Assembly (NCBI RefSeq): GCF_000308675.1
Contig: NZ_BAGE01000039.1
Location: 42,764-106,763, forward strand
Source: Nocardia paucivorans NBRC 100373
GTDB taxonomy: Bacteria > Actinomycetota > Actinomycetes > Mycobacteriales > Mycobacteriaceae
Direction of reading: 5' to 3'
Length of the DNA: 64,000 bases
Below, one piece after another: positions 33,980 through 43,700 of this stretch (the first letter of the stretch is position 1; each line of letters starts with the position of its first letter). Both the position numbers and the translations under genes were made by a program. The notes beneath the pieces are model-generated. The model was not told where the DNA came from. It did no database searches and saw only the letters and a list, made by a program, of their open reading frames with translations.

Positions 33980-36382
33980 TCAGGACGTCTCCGTCCCGGC
34001 CAAGGCCCGCACCTCGCCGGCCGACGCGCAGTGCAGGGCGGCGATCGCCATCTTGTGGCATTCGTTCAGGTCGAGGTTTCGCACCGCCGCTTTGACCAGC
34101 GGGATCGCCGGTGGCGCGACACTGAGTTCCCGCACGCCGAGACCGAGCAGCAGCGCCGCCGCCACCGGGTCGGCGGCCGCTTCCCCACAGACCGCCACGC
34201 GGGTGGTGCCCGCCTCCTCGCACAGCATTGCGATCAGCCGGAGCACACCGGGATCGAGGGGGTCCGCGAGGTCGCCGAGGGCGGTGTTGCCGCGTTCGGC
34301 CGCCAGGGTGTACTGGGTCAGATCGTTGGTGCCGACGCTGAAGAAGTCGACGTGTTCGGCGAAAACGGCCGCTTTCGCCGCCACGGTGGGGACCTCCACC
34401 ATGATGCCCACCTCCGGTGTGGCGTCCGGTGCGGCGACCTCATCCAGGATGCGTCGGGCCTCGAGTAATTCGTCGAGCCGTGTGACCATGGGGAACATGA
34501 CGCCGACCGGATGGTCGGCGGCGACCCGGCAGATGGCGGCCAACTGGTCGCGCAGCAGTTCGGGGCGGGCGAGGGCGAGGCGGATACCGCGGACACCGAG
34601 GTAGGGGTTGTCCTCGGGTGGTTGGGCGATATACGGGAGCGGTTTGTCCCCACCCACGTCCAGGGTGCGCAGTACGACGCGTCGCCCCGCGAACGCCTCG
34701 GCCACCGATCGGTACGCCCGCTCCTGCTCGTCGACGGACGGGGCGTCGTCACGGCCGAGGAACAGGAACTCGGTGCGTACCAGTCCCGCGAGATCGGCTC
34801 CATGACAAGCGGATTCGGTCGCATCCGCCACACTGCCCACATTGGCGGCGATATGGACGGTGACACCGTCGCGGGTGATCGCCGGTTCGTCGGCCGCGAC
34901 CTCCGCGGCGTGGCGTTGTTCGCGGTGCCGGGTCGCCGCCTCGGTGAAATCGGCGAGGGTCGCCGGGTCGGGATCCACCACGAGCCGACCCGCCGTGCCG
35001 TCGAGTGCGACGACGGTGCCCTCCGGGATGGTCAGCACTCGCGTCCCGGTGCCCACCACGGCCGGGATACCGCGCGAGCGGACCAGGATCATGCTGTGCG
35101 AGGTCGGGCTTCCTTGTGCCAGCACGATTCCCGTGACGACTTCGGGGTCCAGGGTCGCCGCCTGGGCGGGCGTCAGATCGGCGGCGACGAGCACCCCCGG
35201 GCGCGAGACCGTTGCGGTGGACCGACCGAGCATGGCCGCGAGCACCTGGTCGCGTATCGCTCGCAGGTCGCCCGCTCGGGCCCGTTGATAGTCGTCGGGG
35301 AGTCGGTCCAGTTCGGCGGCGGCGGATTCCAGCGTTCGGGTCCACGCGGTGGGGGCGGAGTTGCCGGCGGCTATGGCTCGGCGGACCGCGCCGATCAGCT
35401 CTTCGTCGTCGAGCAACAGCAGATGGGTATCGAAGATGTCCGCCTCTTTCCCCGCATGCGCACGGATGCGCCGGATATCGGCGCGTACCGTCGCGAGCGC
35501 GGTCTCGATGAGCGCGGACTCCGTTTCCGGCGCACCGGCGGGTCGGTCGGGTACGACGAGTTCGGCGGAACCGAGGTGCCGGACCGGTCCGGTGCCGATA
35601 CCCGGCGAGGCGGGAAGTGGGCCGATATCGCGATCGGTCGTGTCCTTTTCGGCACTGTCGGATGCGGGGGTCTCGTCGAAACGGCGAGCGGCGAGATCCA
35701 GGACACGGCTCACCGCCTCGCTCGCACCGGGACCGCTTGCTGTGACCTCGATTTCGTGTCCGGATCGCGCCCCCAGCGTCGCGAGTCGGCTCGGACTCGT
35801 GCCCGGCACGGGGCCGGCGCCGGTGGTCAGATTGCGTAACCGCACGGTGGCCGTGGTGTCACGGATCTCGGCGATGAGCCGTGCCGCCGGGCGCGCGTGC
35901 AGCCCGTGCTCGTTCGTTACGACGAAGGTCGCCGTCGTGGTCGGATCGGTGGTCGCCTGCACCGGCTGCGCCGATTCCTCCGTGTCGTGAAAGTGGGATT
36001 GTTTGCCCGACAACGCGTTACGCGCCTCGTACGCGGCTTCGTCCAGGTTCGCGCCACCGGCCGCGGCGACGGCCGCCGCGATCAGGCCCTCCACGAAGGG
36101 AGCAGGACACAGGTGGACCCGGTGCGGGGCGGTGAGCAGGTCCACCGCGAGCTCGGCCGAGAGCACGGCGCTGCCCAGGTCCATCAGCACCAGCACTCCG
36201 TCACCGGTATCGGCAGCCGCGATCGCCGCCGAGACTGCGACCGCGTCGGTGCCGAGCGTGTGTTCGTCGAGGCCGGCTGCCACCTCGAGTCGAACCGGTT
36301 GGCCGTGCAGCATTTCGGTGGCCAATGTGACGGCCGCGGTGGCGAGCGCGTGGCTGTGCGAGACGGCGACGATACCGATCAT
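33980..36382 (-). CDS. dhaM: DhaM-HPr-Enzyme I fusion: phosphotransfer protein for dihydroxyacetone kinase
   Basis: An 800-residue three-part phosphorelay. Residues 1-130: the DhaM EIIA-mannose-like domain, active histidine H9 in GIVAVSHSHALA. Residues about 145-230: HPr, active histidine in TNEHGLHARPAA. Residues about 250-800: a complete Enzyme I, with the active histidine in SPTSHSMILVRSRGIPAV and the PEP-binding domain LRTLDVGGDKPLPYI, VEVPTVA, FFSVGTNDLTQY and VCGEAAADP. Phosphate would pass from PEP through EI and HPr to DhaM, then to DhaL-ADP. E. coli DhaM also carries HPr but only a truncated EI; here the EI is full length. The ATG overlaps the dhaL stop. Confidence 0.93.
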   Translation of the reverse strand: MIGIVAVSHSHALATAAVTLATEMLHGQPVRLEVAAGLDEHTLGTDAVAVSAAIAAADTGDGVLVLMDLGSAVLSAELAVDLLTAPHRVHLCPAPFVEGLIAAAVAAAGGANLDEAAYEARNALSGKQSHFHDTEESAQPVQATTDPTTTATFVVTNEHGLHARPAARLIAEIRDTTATVRLRNLTTGAGPVPGTSPSRLATLGARSGHEIEVTASGPGASEAVSRVLDLAARRFDETPASDSAEKDTTDRDIGPLPASPGIGTGPVRHLGSAELVVPDRPAGAPETESALIETALATVRADIRRIRAHAGKEADIFDTHLLLLDDEELIGAVRRAIAAGNSAPTAWTRTLESAAAELDRLPDDYQRARAGDLRAIRDQVLAAMLGRSTATVSRPGVLVAADLTPAQAATLDPEVVTGIVLAQGSPTSHSMILVRSRGIPAVVGTGTRVLTIPEGTVVALDGTAGRLVVDPDPATLADFTEAATRHREQRHAAEVAADEPAITRDGVTVHIAANVGSVADATESACHGADLAGLVRTEFLFLGRDDAPSVDEQERAYRSVAEAFAGRRVVLRTLDVGGDKPLPYIAQPPEDNPYLGVRGIRLALARPELLRDQLAAICRVAADHPVGVMFPMVTRLDELLEARRILDEVAAPDATPEVGIMVEVPTVAAKAAVFAEHVDFFSVGTNDLTQYTLAAERGNTALGDLADPLDPGVLRLIAMLCEEAGTTRVAVCGEAAADPVAAALLLGLGVRELSVAPPAIPLVKAAVRNLDLNECHKMAIAALHCASAGEVRALAGTETS

Positions 36383-36999
36383 CGGACCGCCTTCCTGGCA
36401 GCGCGCACCAGCAGTGCCGCGCTGGTCGCCCCCGGATCCTGATGTCCGATGCTGCGCTCGCCGAGGTAGGAGGCGCGGCCCTTGCGGGCGATCATCGGGA
36501 TGGTTGCGGCGCGTCCCGCCTCGGCGGCGGCGACGGCGGCGTCCAAGGCGTCGGCGAGGGAAGCGCCCGCTGCGAGCCGCTCGTCGAGGGCGTCGGCGGC
36601 GGGCAGCAGCGCGTCGAACATCGTCTTGTCCCCGGATTCCGCCTTGCCTCGGGTCACGATCCCGTCGACCCCGGCCCGGAAACCCGCGGCGAAACTCGGC
36701 GTGTCGAGTTCGGAGCCGGCCGCGACGGTGGCGCAGCAGAGGAAGAACGTCCCGTACAGCGGACCACTCGCGCCGCCGACGGTGCGGATCAGTGTCATAC
36801 CGATCTGCCTCAGTCGGTCGGCCGCGGTCACGGGTACGGACTCGGAGAATTCGGCGACCACTGCGGCGGTTCCGCGCCGCATATTGCTGCCGTGGTCGGC
36901 GTCGCCGATGGCGGCGTCGAGTCCGGTGAGTTCGTCGGCATGCTCGTCGATCAACTCGGCGAAGCAGCGCATCCAGTGAATCGGATCGATCATCGTCAT
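36379..36999 (-). CDS. dhaL: Dihydroxyacetone kinase, ADP-binding subunit
   Basis: A 206-residue DhaL/Dak2-fold protein that holds tightly bound ADP, which is rephosphorylated by DhaM and used on DHA in DhaK. Nucleotide/Mg2+ aspartates are in [18 protein letters not shown], followed by [13 protein letters not shown] and a [22 protein letters not shown]-terminal loop, all typical. The ATG at 36999 overlaps the dhaK stop (ATGA); two residues later is a second ATG (36993). Middle gene of dhaKLM. Confidence 0.94.
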   Translation of the reverse strand: MTMIDPIHWMRCFAELIDEHADELTGLDAAIGDADHGSNMRRGTAAVVAEFSESVPVTAADRLRQIGMTLIRTVGGASGPLYGTFFLCCATVAAGSELDTPSFAAGFRAGVDGIVTRGKAESGDKTMFDALLPAADALDERLAAGASLADALDAAVAAAEAGRAATIPMIARKGRASYLGERSIGHQDPGATSAALLVRAARKAVR

Positions 37000-37994
37000 A
37001 CTCCCCAACGCAAGGCGGGCGTGCGCACCGGCGCATCCCACAGTTTCAGCAGCTCGTCGTCGACCTTGGTCAATGTCACCGAACATCCGGCCATCTCCAG
37101 AGAGGTGATGTACGGGCCCACGAGGGAGCGGGCGATACCGATCCCGTGTGCGTCGAGGACGCGGGCCACCTCGTCGAACATCAGGTACAGCTCGAGCAGT
37201 GGCGTACCGCCCATTCCGTTCACGAAACAGATCACGTCGTCGCCCGCGACGAACGGCAGATCGGCGAGGATCGGTTCCACCAACATCGCGGCGATCTCGC
37301 GGGCCGGTGCCAGCAGCTCCCGGCGCCGCCCGGGTTCGCCGTGAATGCCGACACCGATTTCCATCTCGGTCTCGAACAGCGAGAAGGTCGGTTTGCCCGC
37401 GGCGGGGACGGTGCAGGAGGTCAGGGCCATCCCCATGCTTCGGGAGCGGTCGTTGACGGCGCGGGCGATATCGGCCACTCCGGTCAATGTCCGCCCCTGT
37501 TCGGCGGCGGCTCCGGCGATCTTCTCCACCACCACCGTCGCGCCCACTCCGCGCCGGCCCGCGCTGTGCAGGCCGTCCTGGACAGCGATATCGTCGTTCA
37601 CCACGACCGCCGCGACCTCGATCCCCGTATCCGCCGCGAGTTCGGCGGCCATCTCGAAGTTCATGACGTCACCGGTGTAGTTCTTGACGATGTGGACAAC
37701 ACCGGCGGCCGAGTCGACGGCTGTGGTGGCGGACAGGATCCGGTCCGGGGTGGGGGAGGTGAAGATCTCACCCGCGCAGGCGGCGTCGAGCATGCCGGGG
37801 CCGACGAAGCCGGCATGCAGCGGTTCGTGGCCGGAACCGCCGCCGGAGACCAGCGCGACCTTGCCGGGTCGGGGCTTTTCGGCGCGGAAGACGATCCTGT
37901 TGTCCAGGTCGACGCGTAACTCGGGATGGGCCCCGGCCATTCCGGAGAGGGCGTCGCGGACGATATCGGCCGGGTCGTTGATCAGTTTCTTCAT
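36996..37994 (-). CDS. dhaK: Dihydroxyacetone kinase, DHA-binding subunit
   Basis: A 332-residue Dak1 subunit. It binds dihydroxyacetone covalently through the histidine in [11 protein letters not shown]. Other signatures are [32 protein letters not shown] and [17 protein letters not shown]. The product, DHA phosphate, enters glycolysis. The ATG at 37994 has AGGAG upstream. First gene of the dhaKLM operon; the divergent IclR gene, 182 bp away, is the likely regulator. Confidence 0.95.
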   Translation of the reverse strand: MKKLINDPADIVRDALSGMAGAHPELRVDLDNRIVFRAEKPRPGKVALVSGGGSGHEPLHAGFVGPGMLDAACAGEIFTSPTPDRILSATTAVDSAAGVVHIVKNYTGDVMNFEMAAELAADTGIEVAAVVVNDDIAVQDGLHSAGRRGVGATVVVEKIAGAAAEQGRTLTGVADIARAVNDRSRSMGMALTSCTVPAAGKPTFSLFETEMEIGVGIHGEPGRRRELLAPAREIAAMLVEPILADLPFVAGDDVICFVNGMGGTPLLELYLMFDEVARVLDAHGIGIARSLVGPYITSLEMAGCSVTLTKVDDELLKLWDAPVRTPALRWGV

Positions 37995-38091
37995 GGTTCT
38001 CCTGTCACGCCGCACCATGGGCACGTCGTGAGCTGTACGGTCGTGACTTCCGTGGTTCACTCATGGGGAATTCCGATGATTTCGAACAATA

Positions 38092-38106
38092 TTCGACATT
38101 GTCGAA
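38092..38106. promoter_or_regulatory. IclR operator between dhaK and the iclR-type gene
   Basis: TTCGACATTGTCGAA is a perfect palindrome (7-bp arms around a central T) in the 182-bp divergent promoter region. A partial extra copy, TTCGAACAATATTCGA, overlaps its left side (38081-38096). The form, spacing and location match IclR-family sites. Confidence 0.7.
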
Positions 38107-38176
38107 CGAGGTTCGTAGAATACGTCGGTGTGGTGCCGTTCACAAGAGCCAGGGGAAATCTGATGGGGGCAGTCGC

Positions 38177-38929
38177 GTGATCCAGTCGGTCGACCGGGCC
38201 ATCCGCATCCTGTTCGCGCTCCAGGGCGCGCGGCGAATGACACTGTCCGAGCTCGCGACAGAGCTCGGGCTTCCGGCCACGACGGTGCACGGCATCGTCC
38301 GGACCCTGGCCGCGCACGGTGTCGTGGTCCAGGAATCCGGTGGGGGCCGCTATCGGCTCGGTCCCGCCGTCCTGCGGTTCGGCAATGTCTATCTCGATAC
38401 GCTCGACCTGCGGGCCCGCGCGCTGACCTGGTCCCACGACCTGGCGCGCAGTACCGGACTGGCCGTGCGGGTCGGTGTGCTCTTCGGCGACGCCGTGGTG
38501 GTGATCCATCACGAGGCCAGACCGGACGGCAGTCGGCAGATGCCGGAGGTGGGAATCGAGATACCCGCGCACGCCTGCTCTCTGGGTAAGGCCATGCTCG
38601 CGTTCCGGCCGGTGCTCGACGACGCGCCACTGCGCAGTATGACCGGGGAAACGATCACTTCCGCGCTCGCCCTACGCGAGCATCTGCGCTCGGTCGCGGA
38701 TACCGGCCTGGCCTTCGAATGCGACGAAGCGGTGCTCGGCGAGTCCGGTGTGGCCGGAGCCATCTTCGATGGCGACAGCGACGTTGCGGGTGCGGTGGGC
38801 GTGGTCGTACCCACATCGGAATGGCCGGTTTCCACGGCGACCGTCGACGCGGTTCGGGCCACGGCCCGTACCATCTCCCGTGAACTCGGTTGCACCCGTT
38901 GGCCCGCTGCCCCCGACCACGGCTCCTGA
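38177..38929 (+). CDS. IclR-family transcriptional regulator, probable regulator of dhaKLM
   Basis: A 250-residue regulator. Winged helix-turn-helix: QSVDRAIRILFALQGARRMTLSELATELGLPATTVHGIVRTLAAHG. Effector (GAF-like) domain: VGIEIPAHACSLGKAMLAF and LAFECDEAVLGESGVAGAIF, the usual IclR signature. I chose the GTG at 38177 (GGGGGC upstream); the frame is open to 38063 but that would include the operator. Divergence from dhaK suggests it senses dihydroxyacetone, glycerol or a related metabolite; this is inference. Confidence 0.88.
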   Translation: MIQSVDRAIRILFALQGARRMTLSELATELGLPATTVHGIVRTLAAHGVVVQESGGGRYRLGPAVLRFGNVYLDTLDLRARALTWSHDLARSTGLAVRVGVLFGDAVVVIHHEARPDGSRQMPEVGIEIPAHACSLGKAMLAFRPVLDDAPLRSMTGETITSALALREHLRSVADTGLAFECDEAVLGESGVAGAIFDGDSDVAGAVGVVVPTSEWPVSTATVDAVRATARTISRELGCTRWPAAPDHGS

Positions 38930-38939
38930 TTCGCCCCGT

Positions 38940-38973
38940 GATTTGCCCCGGCCGGCGCCGACCGGGGCAAATC
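38940..38973. terminator. Bidirectional terminator between iclR-type gene and allophanate hydrolase
   Basis: GATTTGCCCCGG (38940-38951) pairs with CCGGGGCAAATC (38962-38973) over 12 bp with a 10-nt loop, exactly between two convergent genes (stops at 38929 and 38979). Confidence 0.75.
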
Positions 38974-38978
38974 GGTGC

Positions 38979-40742
38979 TTATCCGTGCAGTCCGGTGCCG
39001 GTGGTGGCGGCGAGGTATCGACGCCAGCCGCCGTAGGAAGTGATATCCGTTGCGTTACCGGCGGATTCGTAATCGCAGGCGAAGCCGGTGACCCATCGGC
39101 CCGAGGAGAGCTCGACCTTGCCGAGCGCCATGGGCGCGGGAAGATCGTTCAGGAACGAGCCGAGGGCGGCGGGGGAGAGGCGATACAGTTCGCCGGGAAG
39201 TGCTCTGCCCGCGCCGGGTCCGACGCGAAGCAGCCCCGGTTTGGGTGGTGCGGCGGCGAGTTCGACCATGCGGTACGCATCGGAGGTCGTGACCTCCCCC
39301 AGATACCGGGCCGATGCCCGGACGAGCTGATGATGCAGGGGCAGACCACGCAGATGCGCGCCCACGACGAGCAGGTCGGTGCCCTGATCGGTCAGCGGTG
39401 GCGGGGCCGGTTCGCCGAGCAGTTCGGCGGCCAGATCGATCCCCACCTGGTCGGCGAAGGCGGGGGTTATCAGCATGACCCCGAACGGATCGCCGCTCGT
39501 GGTCTCGACCCCCGGTACCGCGACCGCCGCCAGATCGAGCAGATTGCAGAAATTCGTGAAGGTGCCCATCCGGCGGTTGATCGACACCGGTTCCGCCGCG
39601 ACCTCGGCGATCGTCGGATGCTCGGTGGTCGTGGGCAACAGCAGCGCGGAACAGTTCTCGAATATGCGGCGGGCGGCCGCCGTCGCATGAGCGAGCCGAT
39701 CCAGATCCTCGGAGTACCGATAGGCGGGTGGTTGGGCGGCGGCATTGATGATCCGGGCCACGACCGGATCGGTGCCGTCCGGGTGGCTGCGCACGAATTC
39801 GCCCACGGCAGCGTAGCGTTGCGCCACGAGAGCCCCGTCGTACAGCAGTTTCGCGGCATCCAACAGTTCGGTCACATCGATCGTCTCGATACGTCCGCCG
39901 CGTTCCCGCCACCGCTCGACCGTCGCGTGGAACGCCGCGCGGTAGGCCGGTGTGAGGGCCGTCAGATTGTGTTCCGTCGGAACGGCGATCGTGGCGTGCG
40001 GCGGGGCCGCCTGGGGAGCGTCGACGGGCCACGATCGGGAACGGGGATCACCGGGGTCGGCGCCGATCATCGCCCTGGCCACGATGGTGGCCAGGGGCAG
40101 GTCCCGGGCGAAAACGGTGACGGTGTCGTAGTCGACGCACGCGGGTACGACACCGGTGGTGGAGACCAGACCTCGGGTCGGTTTGATGCCGACGATACCG
40201 TTCAACGCGGCCGGGACCCGGCCCGAGCCGGCGGTATCGGTCCCGACGGCGGCGTCGACCATACCGAGCGCGACCGCAACCGCCGAACCCGAACTACTGC
40301 CGCCGGAGACCCGCTCCGGCGCGATGCTGTTGCGCACCGCTCCATAGGGACTGCGCGTTCCGACGAGACCGGTGGCGAACTGGTCGAGGTTCGTCTTTCC
40401 GAGTATCAGGGCGCCCTGCTCGATCAGTCGAGCCACGGCCGGGGCGGTGTGTGTCGGGGTGGTCGCGAAGTCCGGACACGCACAGGTGGTGGGTATTCCG
40501 GCGATATCGATATTGTCCTTGACCGCGACGAGCAGCCCGGCCAGCGGCAGGGTTTCCCCCGTCGCCACCCGGACGGCGATCGTCCTCGCCTCGGCGAGCA
40601 CCTCGTCCTCTTCCCGCAGGGTGATCCAGACCTCGGGCCGGTGGTGTTCGCGAATGGTCCGATACGCGCGGATCACCCGGTCGCAGATCGCGGCCTCGGA
40701 CCGTTGCGCGGAGAATTCATCGAGAACGTGATCCACTGTCAT
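38979..40742 (-). CDS. atzF: Allophanate hydrolase
   Basis: A 587-residue enzyme that splits allophanate into ammonia and CO2, the second step of urea amidolyase. The amidase signature covers residues ~60-420: VAVKDNIDIAG (catalytic Lys), PERVSGGSSSGSAVAVALG (cis-Ser) and VGTDTAGSGRVPAALNGIVG (Ser nucleophile). The C-terminal ~130 residues (LTDQGTDLLVVGAHLRGLPLHHQL, SSGRWVTGFACDYE) form the AtzF C-domain that handles N-carboxy intermediates and is absent from ordinary amidases. The ATG overlaps the urea carboxylase stop (ATGA, 40739-40742). Last gene of the urt-uca operon. Confidence 0.94.
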   Translation of the reverse strand: MTVDHVLDEFSAQRSEAAICDRVIRAYRTIREHHRPEVWITLREEDEVLAEARTIAVRVATGETLPLAGLLVAVKDNIDIAGIPTTCACPDFATTPTHTAPAVARLIEQGALILGKTNLDQFATGLVGTRSPYGAVRNSIAPERVSGGSSSGSAVAVALGMVDAAVGTDTAGSGRVPAALNGIVGIKPTRGLVSTTGVVPACVDYDTVTVFARDLPLATIVARAMIGADPGDPRSRSWPVDAPQAAPPHATIAVPTEHNLTALTPAYRAAFHATVERWRERGGRIETIDVTELLDAAKLLYDGALVAQRYAAVGEFVRSHPDGTDPVVARIINAAAQPPAYRYSEDLDRLAHATAAARRIFENCSALLLPTTTEHPTIAEVAAEPVSINRRMGTFTNFCNLLDLAAVAVPGVETTSGDPFGVMLITPAFADQVGIDLAAELLGEPAPPPLTDQGTDLLVVGAHLRGLPLHHQLVRASARYLGEVTTSDAYRMVELAAAPPKPGLLRVGPGAGRALPGELYRLSPAALGSFLNDLPAPMALGKVELSSGRWVTGFACDYESAGNATDITSYGGWRRYLAATTGTGLHG

Positions 40743-43700
40743 AGCTCTCCTCGGGTATCGATCGCCACCAGTGGCGCCCCCGCCGTAACCTGTTCGCCTG
40801 CCGTCACGGTGACTTTTCGGACCGTACCGGCCACCTTTGACACAACCGGCAATTCGAGCTTCATCGCCTCGAGTAGCAGGAGGGTGCTGCCGGCTTCGAC
40901 GCGCTCGCCCTCGGCGACCTCCACGCGCCACACACTCGCCATCATGGGCGCCGGGACGAGATGGCAGTCGTCGGGGAGATCCGGTGGTATGACGGGTCCG
41001 GTCGGACTCTCGGTAATCGCGATCGGTTCGGCCGTGCCCGCCCCGCCGAATTCACCGCTCTCCTCCCAACGGCGACGTTCGTCCGCGAAAGCGGCCCGGC
41101 GGCGCTCCTCGGTGTCCGCGATATCCCGTTCGTTCTCCCGCAGGAATTCGAGATGTTCTGCGAAGGCGAATTCACCGGTGACCGTTTCCATGTCGTATCG
41201 ACCGGCCACCATCTCCGCCCGCAGCTCGGTCAGTTCGTCCGCGGCCACCGGATACCACTCGATGCGATCGAAGAACCGCAGCAACCACGGTTTGCCGCTC
41301 TCGAACGGAGGTCGTTGCCGATAACCCGACCAGATGGGCACGGTGCGGCCCACCAGCTGGTATCCGCCCGGGGACTCCATACCGTAGACGCAGAGGTATT
41401 TACCACCGATACCGACGGCATCGGCAGGGGTCCAGGTGCGGGCAGGGTTGTATTTCGTCGTCACCAGACGATGCCGCGGGTCCAACGGAACCGCCAGTGG
41501 CGCACCCAGATAGACATCACCGAGACCCAGCACCATGTACTGCGCCGAGAAGACGATTCGGCGTACGTCCTCGACACTGTCGAGTCCGTTGACCCGCCGG
41601 ATGAACTCGATATTCGAGGGCAGCCATGGCGCATGGGGCCGCACCCCGTGCTCGTAACGTTCGATCGCCTGCCGGATGGCAGGGTCGTCGAACGACAGTG
41701 GCAGCCGCACCAGTCGGCTGCGCACGCGCAGGTCGGCCGTATCGGGGATCTCATCCTCGAGCTCGTCGAGCAACCGCACCACCGTGCGCTGATCGATGAC
41801 ATCCGGATGGAAGTGGATGTGTAGGGAGCGCACCCCGGGGGTGATATCGATCAGGCCCGGGATACCGGCCTCGTGCAGTCGGTCGTGCAACGCCTGCACG
41901 CGCATGCGCAGTCCCAGATCGAGTTCCATCGGGCCGTACTCGACCAGGACATTGTCGTCCCCGCCGCGTAGATATTTGACCTCGGGGGTGCCGGTGCCCG
42001 CCTCCCGCCGGTCGAGCACACCGTTATCGCTTTCCCTGGTTCCGAGCAGATCGGGTGTCGGCAGATTGCGGCCGCGCAACGCCGGCGACGACCGGAACGT
42101 GGCGGTGCGGTCGTCGGCCACCGGGACGAAGCGAACGCTGTCGCCGGGACGCATCTGTCCCAGTTTCCAGCGATGCGCGGAGATCACGGTCAGCGGGCAT
42201 GCGAAACCACCCAGACTCGGTCCGTCCGGTCCGAGCAGGATGGGGGTGTCGCCGGAGAGATTGAGCGCTCCCACGCTGTAGGGGCAGTCGTGCAGATTCG
42301 ACGGATGCAGTCCGGCGTCGCCACCGTCGGAACGCGCCCAGGTCGGTTTCGGTCCGTCCAGGCGCAAACCGGTGCGGTTCGCGTGGGGTTGCACACGCCA
42401 GGTGGTCTCGTAGAACAGATCGATATCCGCGGGGGTGAAATAGTCGGGGGCCGGCTGAGGTCCCTCTCCGACACCGACATACCAGGTGTGGGTGAATTCC
42501 GGTCGATCGGCGGGGGGTATCGGCTCGGGGGCGAGGAGACCGCCGGCATCCGGTTTGATACCGAGGATGTCACCGGTGGCGACGGCCCGCCCCGTGACGC
42601 CGCCGAACCCGCCGAGGGTGAAGGTGGCCGCGCTTCCGTGGTAGTCGGGTGCGAGTATTCCGCCGCGTACCGCGAGGTAGGTCCGCAGACCGGTGTCCAC
42701 GGGTGCGCCGATATCCACCACCGCGCCCGCGGGTACGGTGACGGGTTCCCACATGGGGACCGGCCGGTCGTCCACGGTGACCGGGGCCTCGGCTCCGGCC
42801 ACACAGATGACCGTCGTATCGGTGAAACGGATTCTCGGGCCCTGTAGGGTCGCCTCGAGGCCGTTCTCGCCCAATGGGTTCCCCACCGCCCGGTTGGCGA
42901 GTCGGAAGGACAGATCGTCGAACGCGCCCGATGGCGGGATCCCGACACTCCACAGTCCCAGGCGTCCCGGATGGTCCTGAATGGTGGTGGAGACACCGGC
43001 GCGCAGAATCTCCATTCTCGGTCGAATCGAGGACAGACCAGTCAATGTCGTCGTCGTATGGCGCGCGTCGAGCATGGGAGTGCTGGTGACGACCGCGCGC
43101 AGCTGGGGGAGGTTGGTCGTGATACCGAATACACGGGTTTCGTCGAGCGCGGACCGAAGTCGGTGCAGGGCCTCGGTGCGGCTTTCCCCGTGGGTGATGA
43201 TCTTCGCGATCATCGGGTCGTAGAAGGGGGTGATCTCGCTACCGGTTTCGACCCAGGTCTCCACCCGCGCGGTGGCGGTTGGCAGGGTCACCTCGGTCAA
43301 CATGCCCGCATCCGGGCGGTAGTCGTTACCCGGGTCCTCGGCGTACACCCGCGCTTCGACCGCGCATCCGGTGAGCGCCGGTCCGGAGTCGGGTATGCCG
43401 TCGAGGAACCCGGTGTCGCCGCCGGCCAGACGCAGCATCCATTCGACGAGGTCGATACCCGTCACGGCTTCCGTCACCGGGTGCTCCACCTGGAGCCGGG
43501 TGTTCACCTCGAGGAACGACGCCTCGGCGCGTTCGACGTCGTAGATGAACTCGACGGTGCCGGCGGACCGGTACCCGACCGCGCCGAGCAGGGCGCGGCT
43601 CGACTCGAGCAACCGTTCGGACACCGCATAGGGGAGAGCGGGTGCGGGTGCTTCCTCGATCACCTTCTGGTTCCTGCGTTGCAGGGTGCAGTCCCGGGTG

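Noticed and set aside
38748..41324. An 858-codon open frame on the plus strand.
   Set aside because: It runs antisense through allophanate hydrolase and the end of urea carboxylase; its composition is typical of an antisense shadow.
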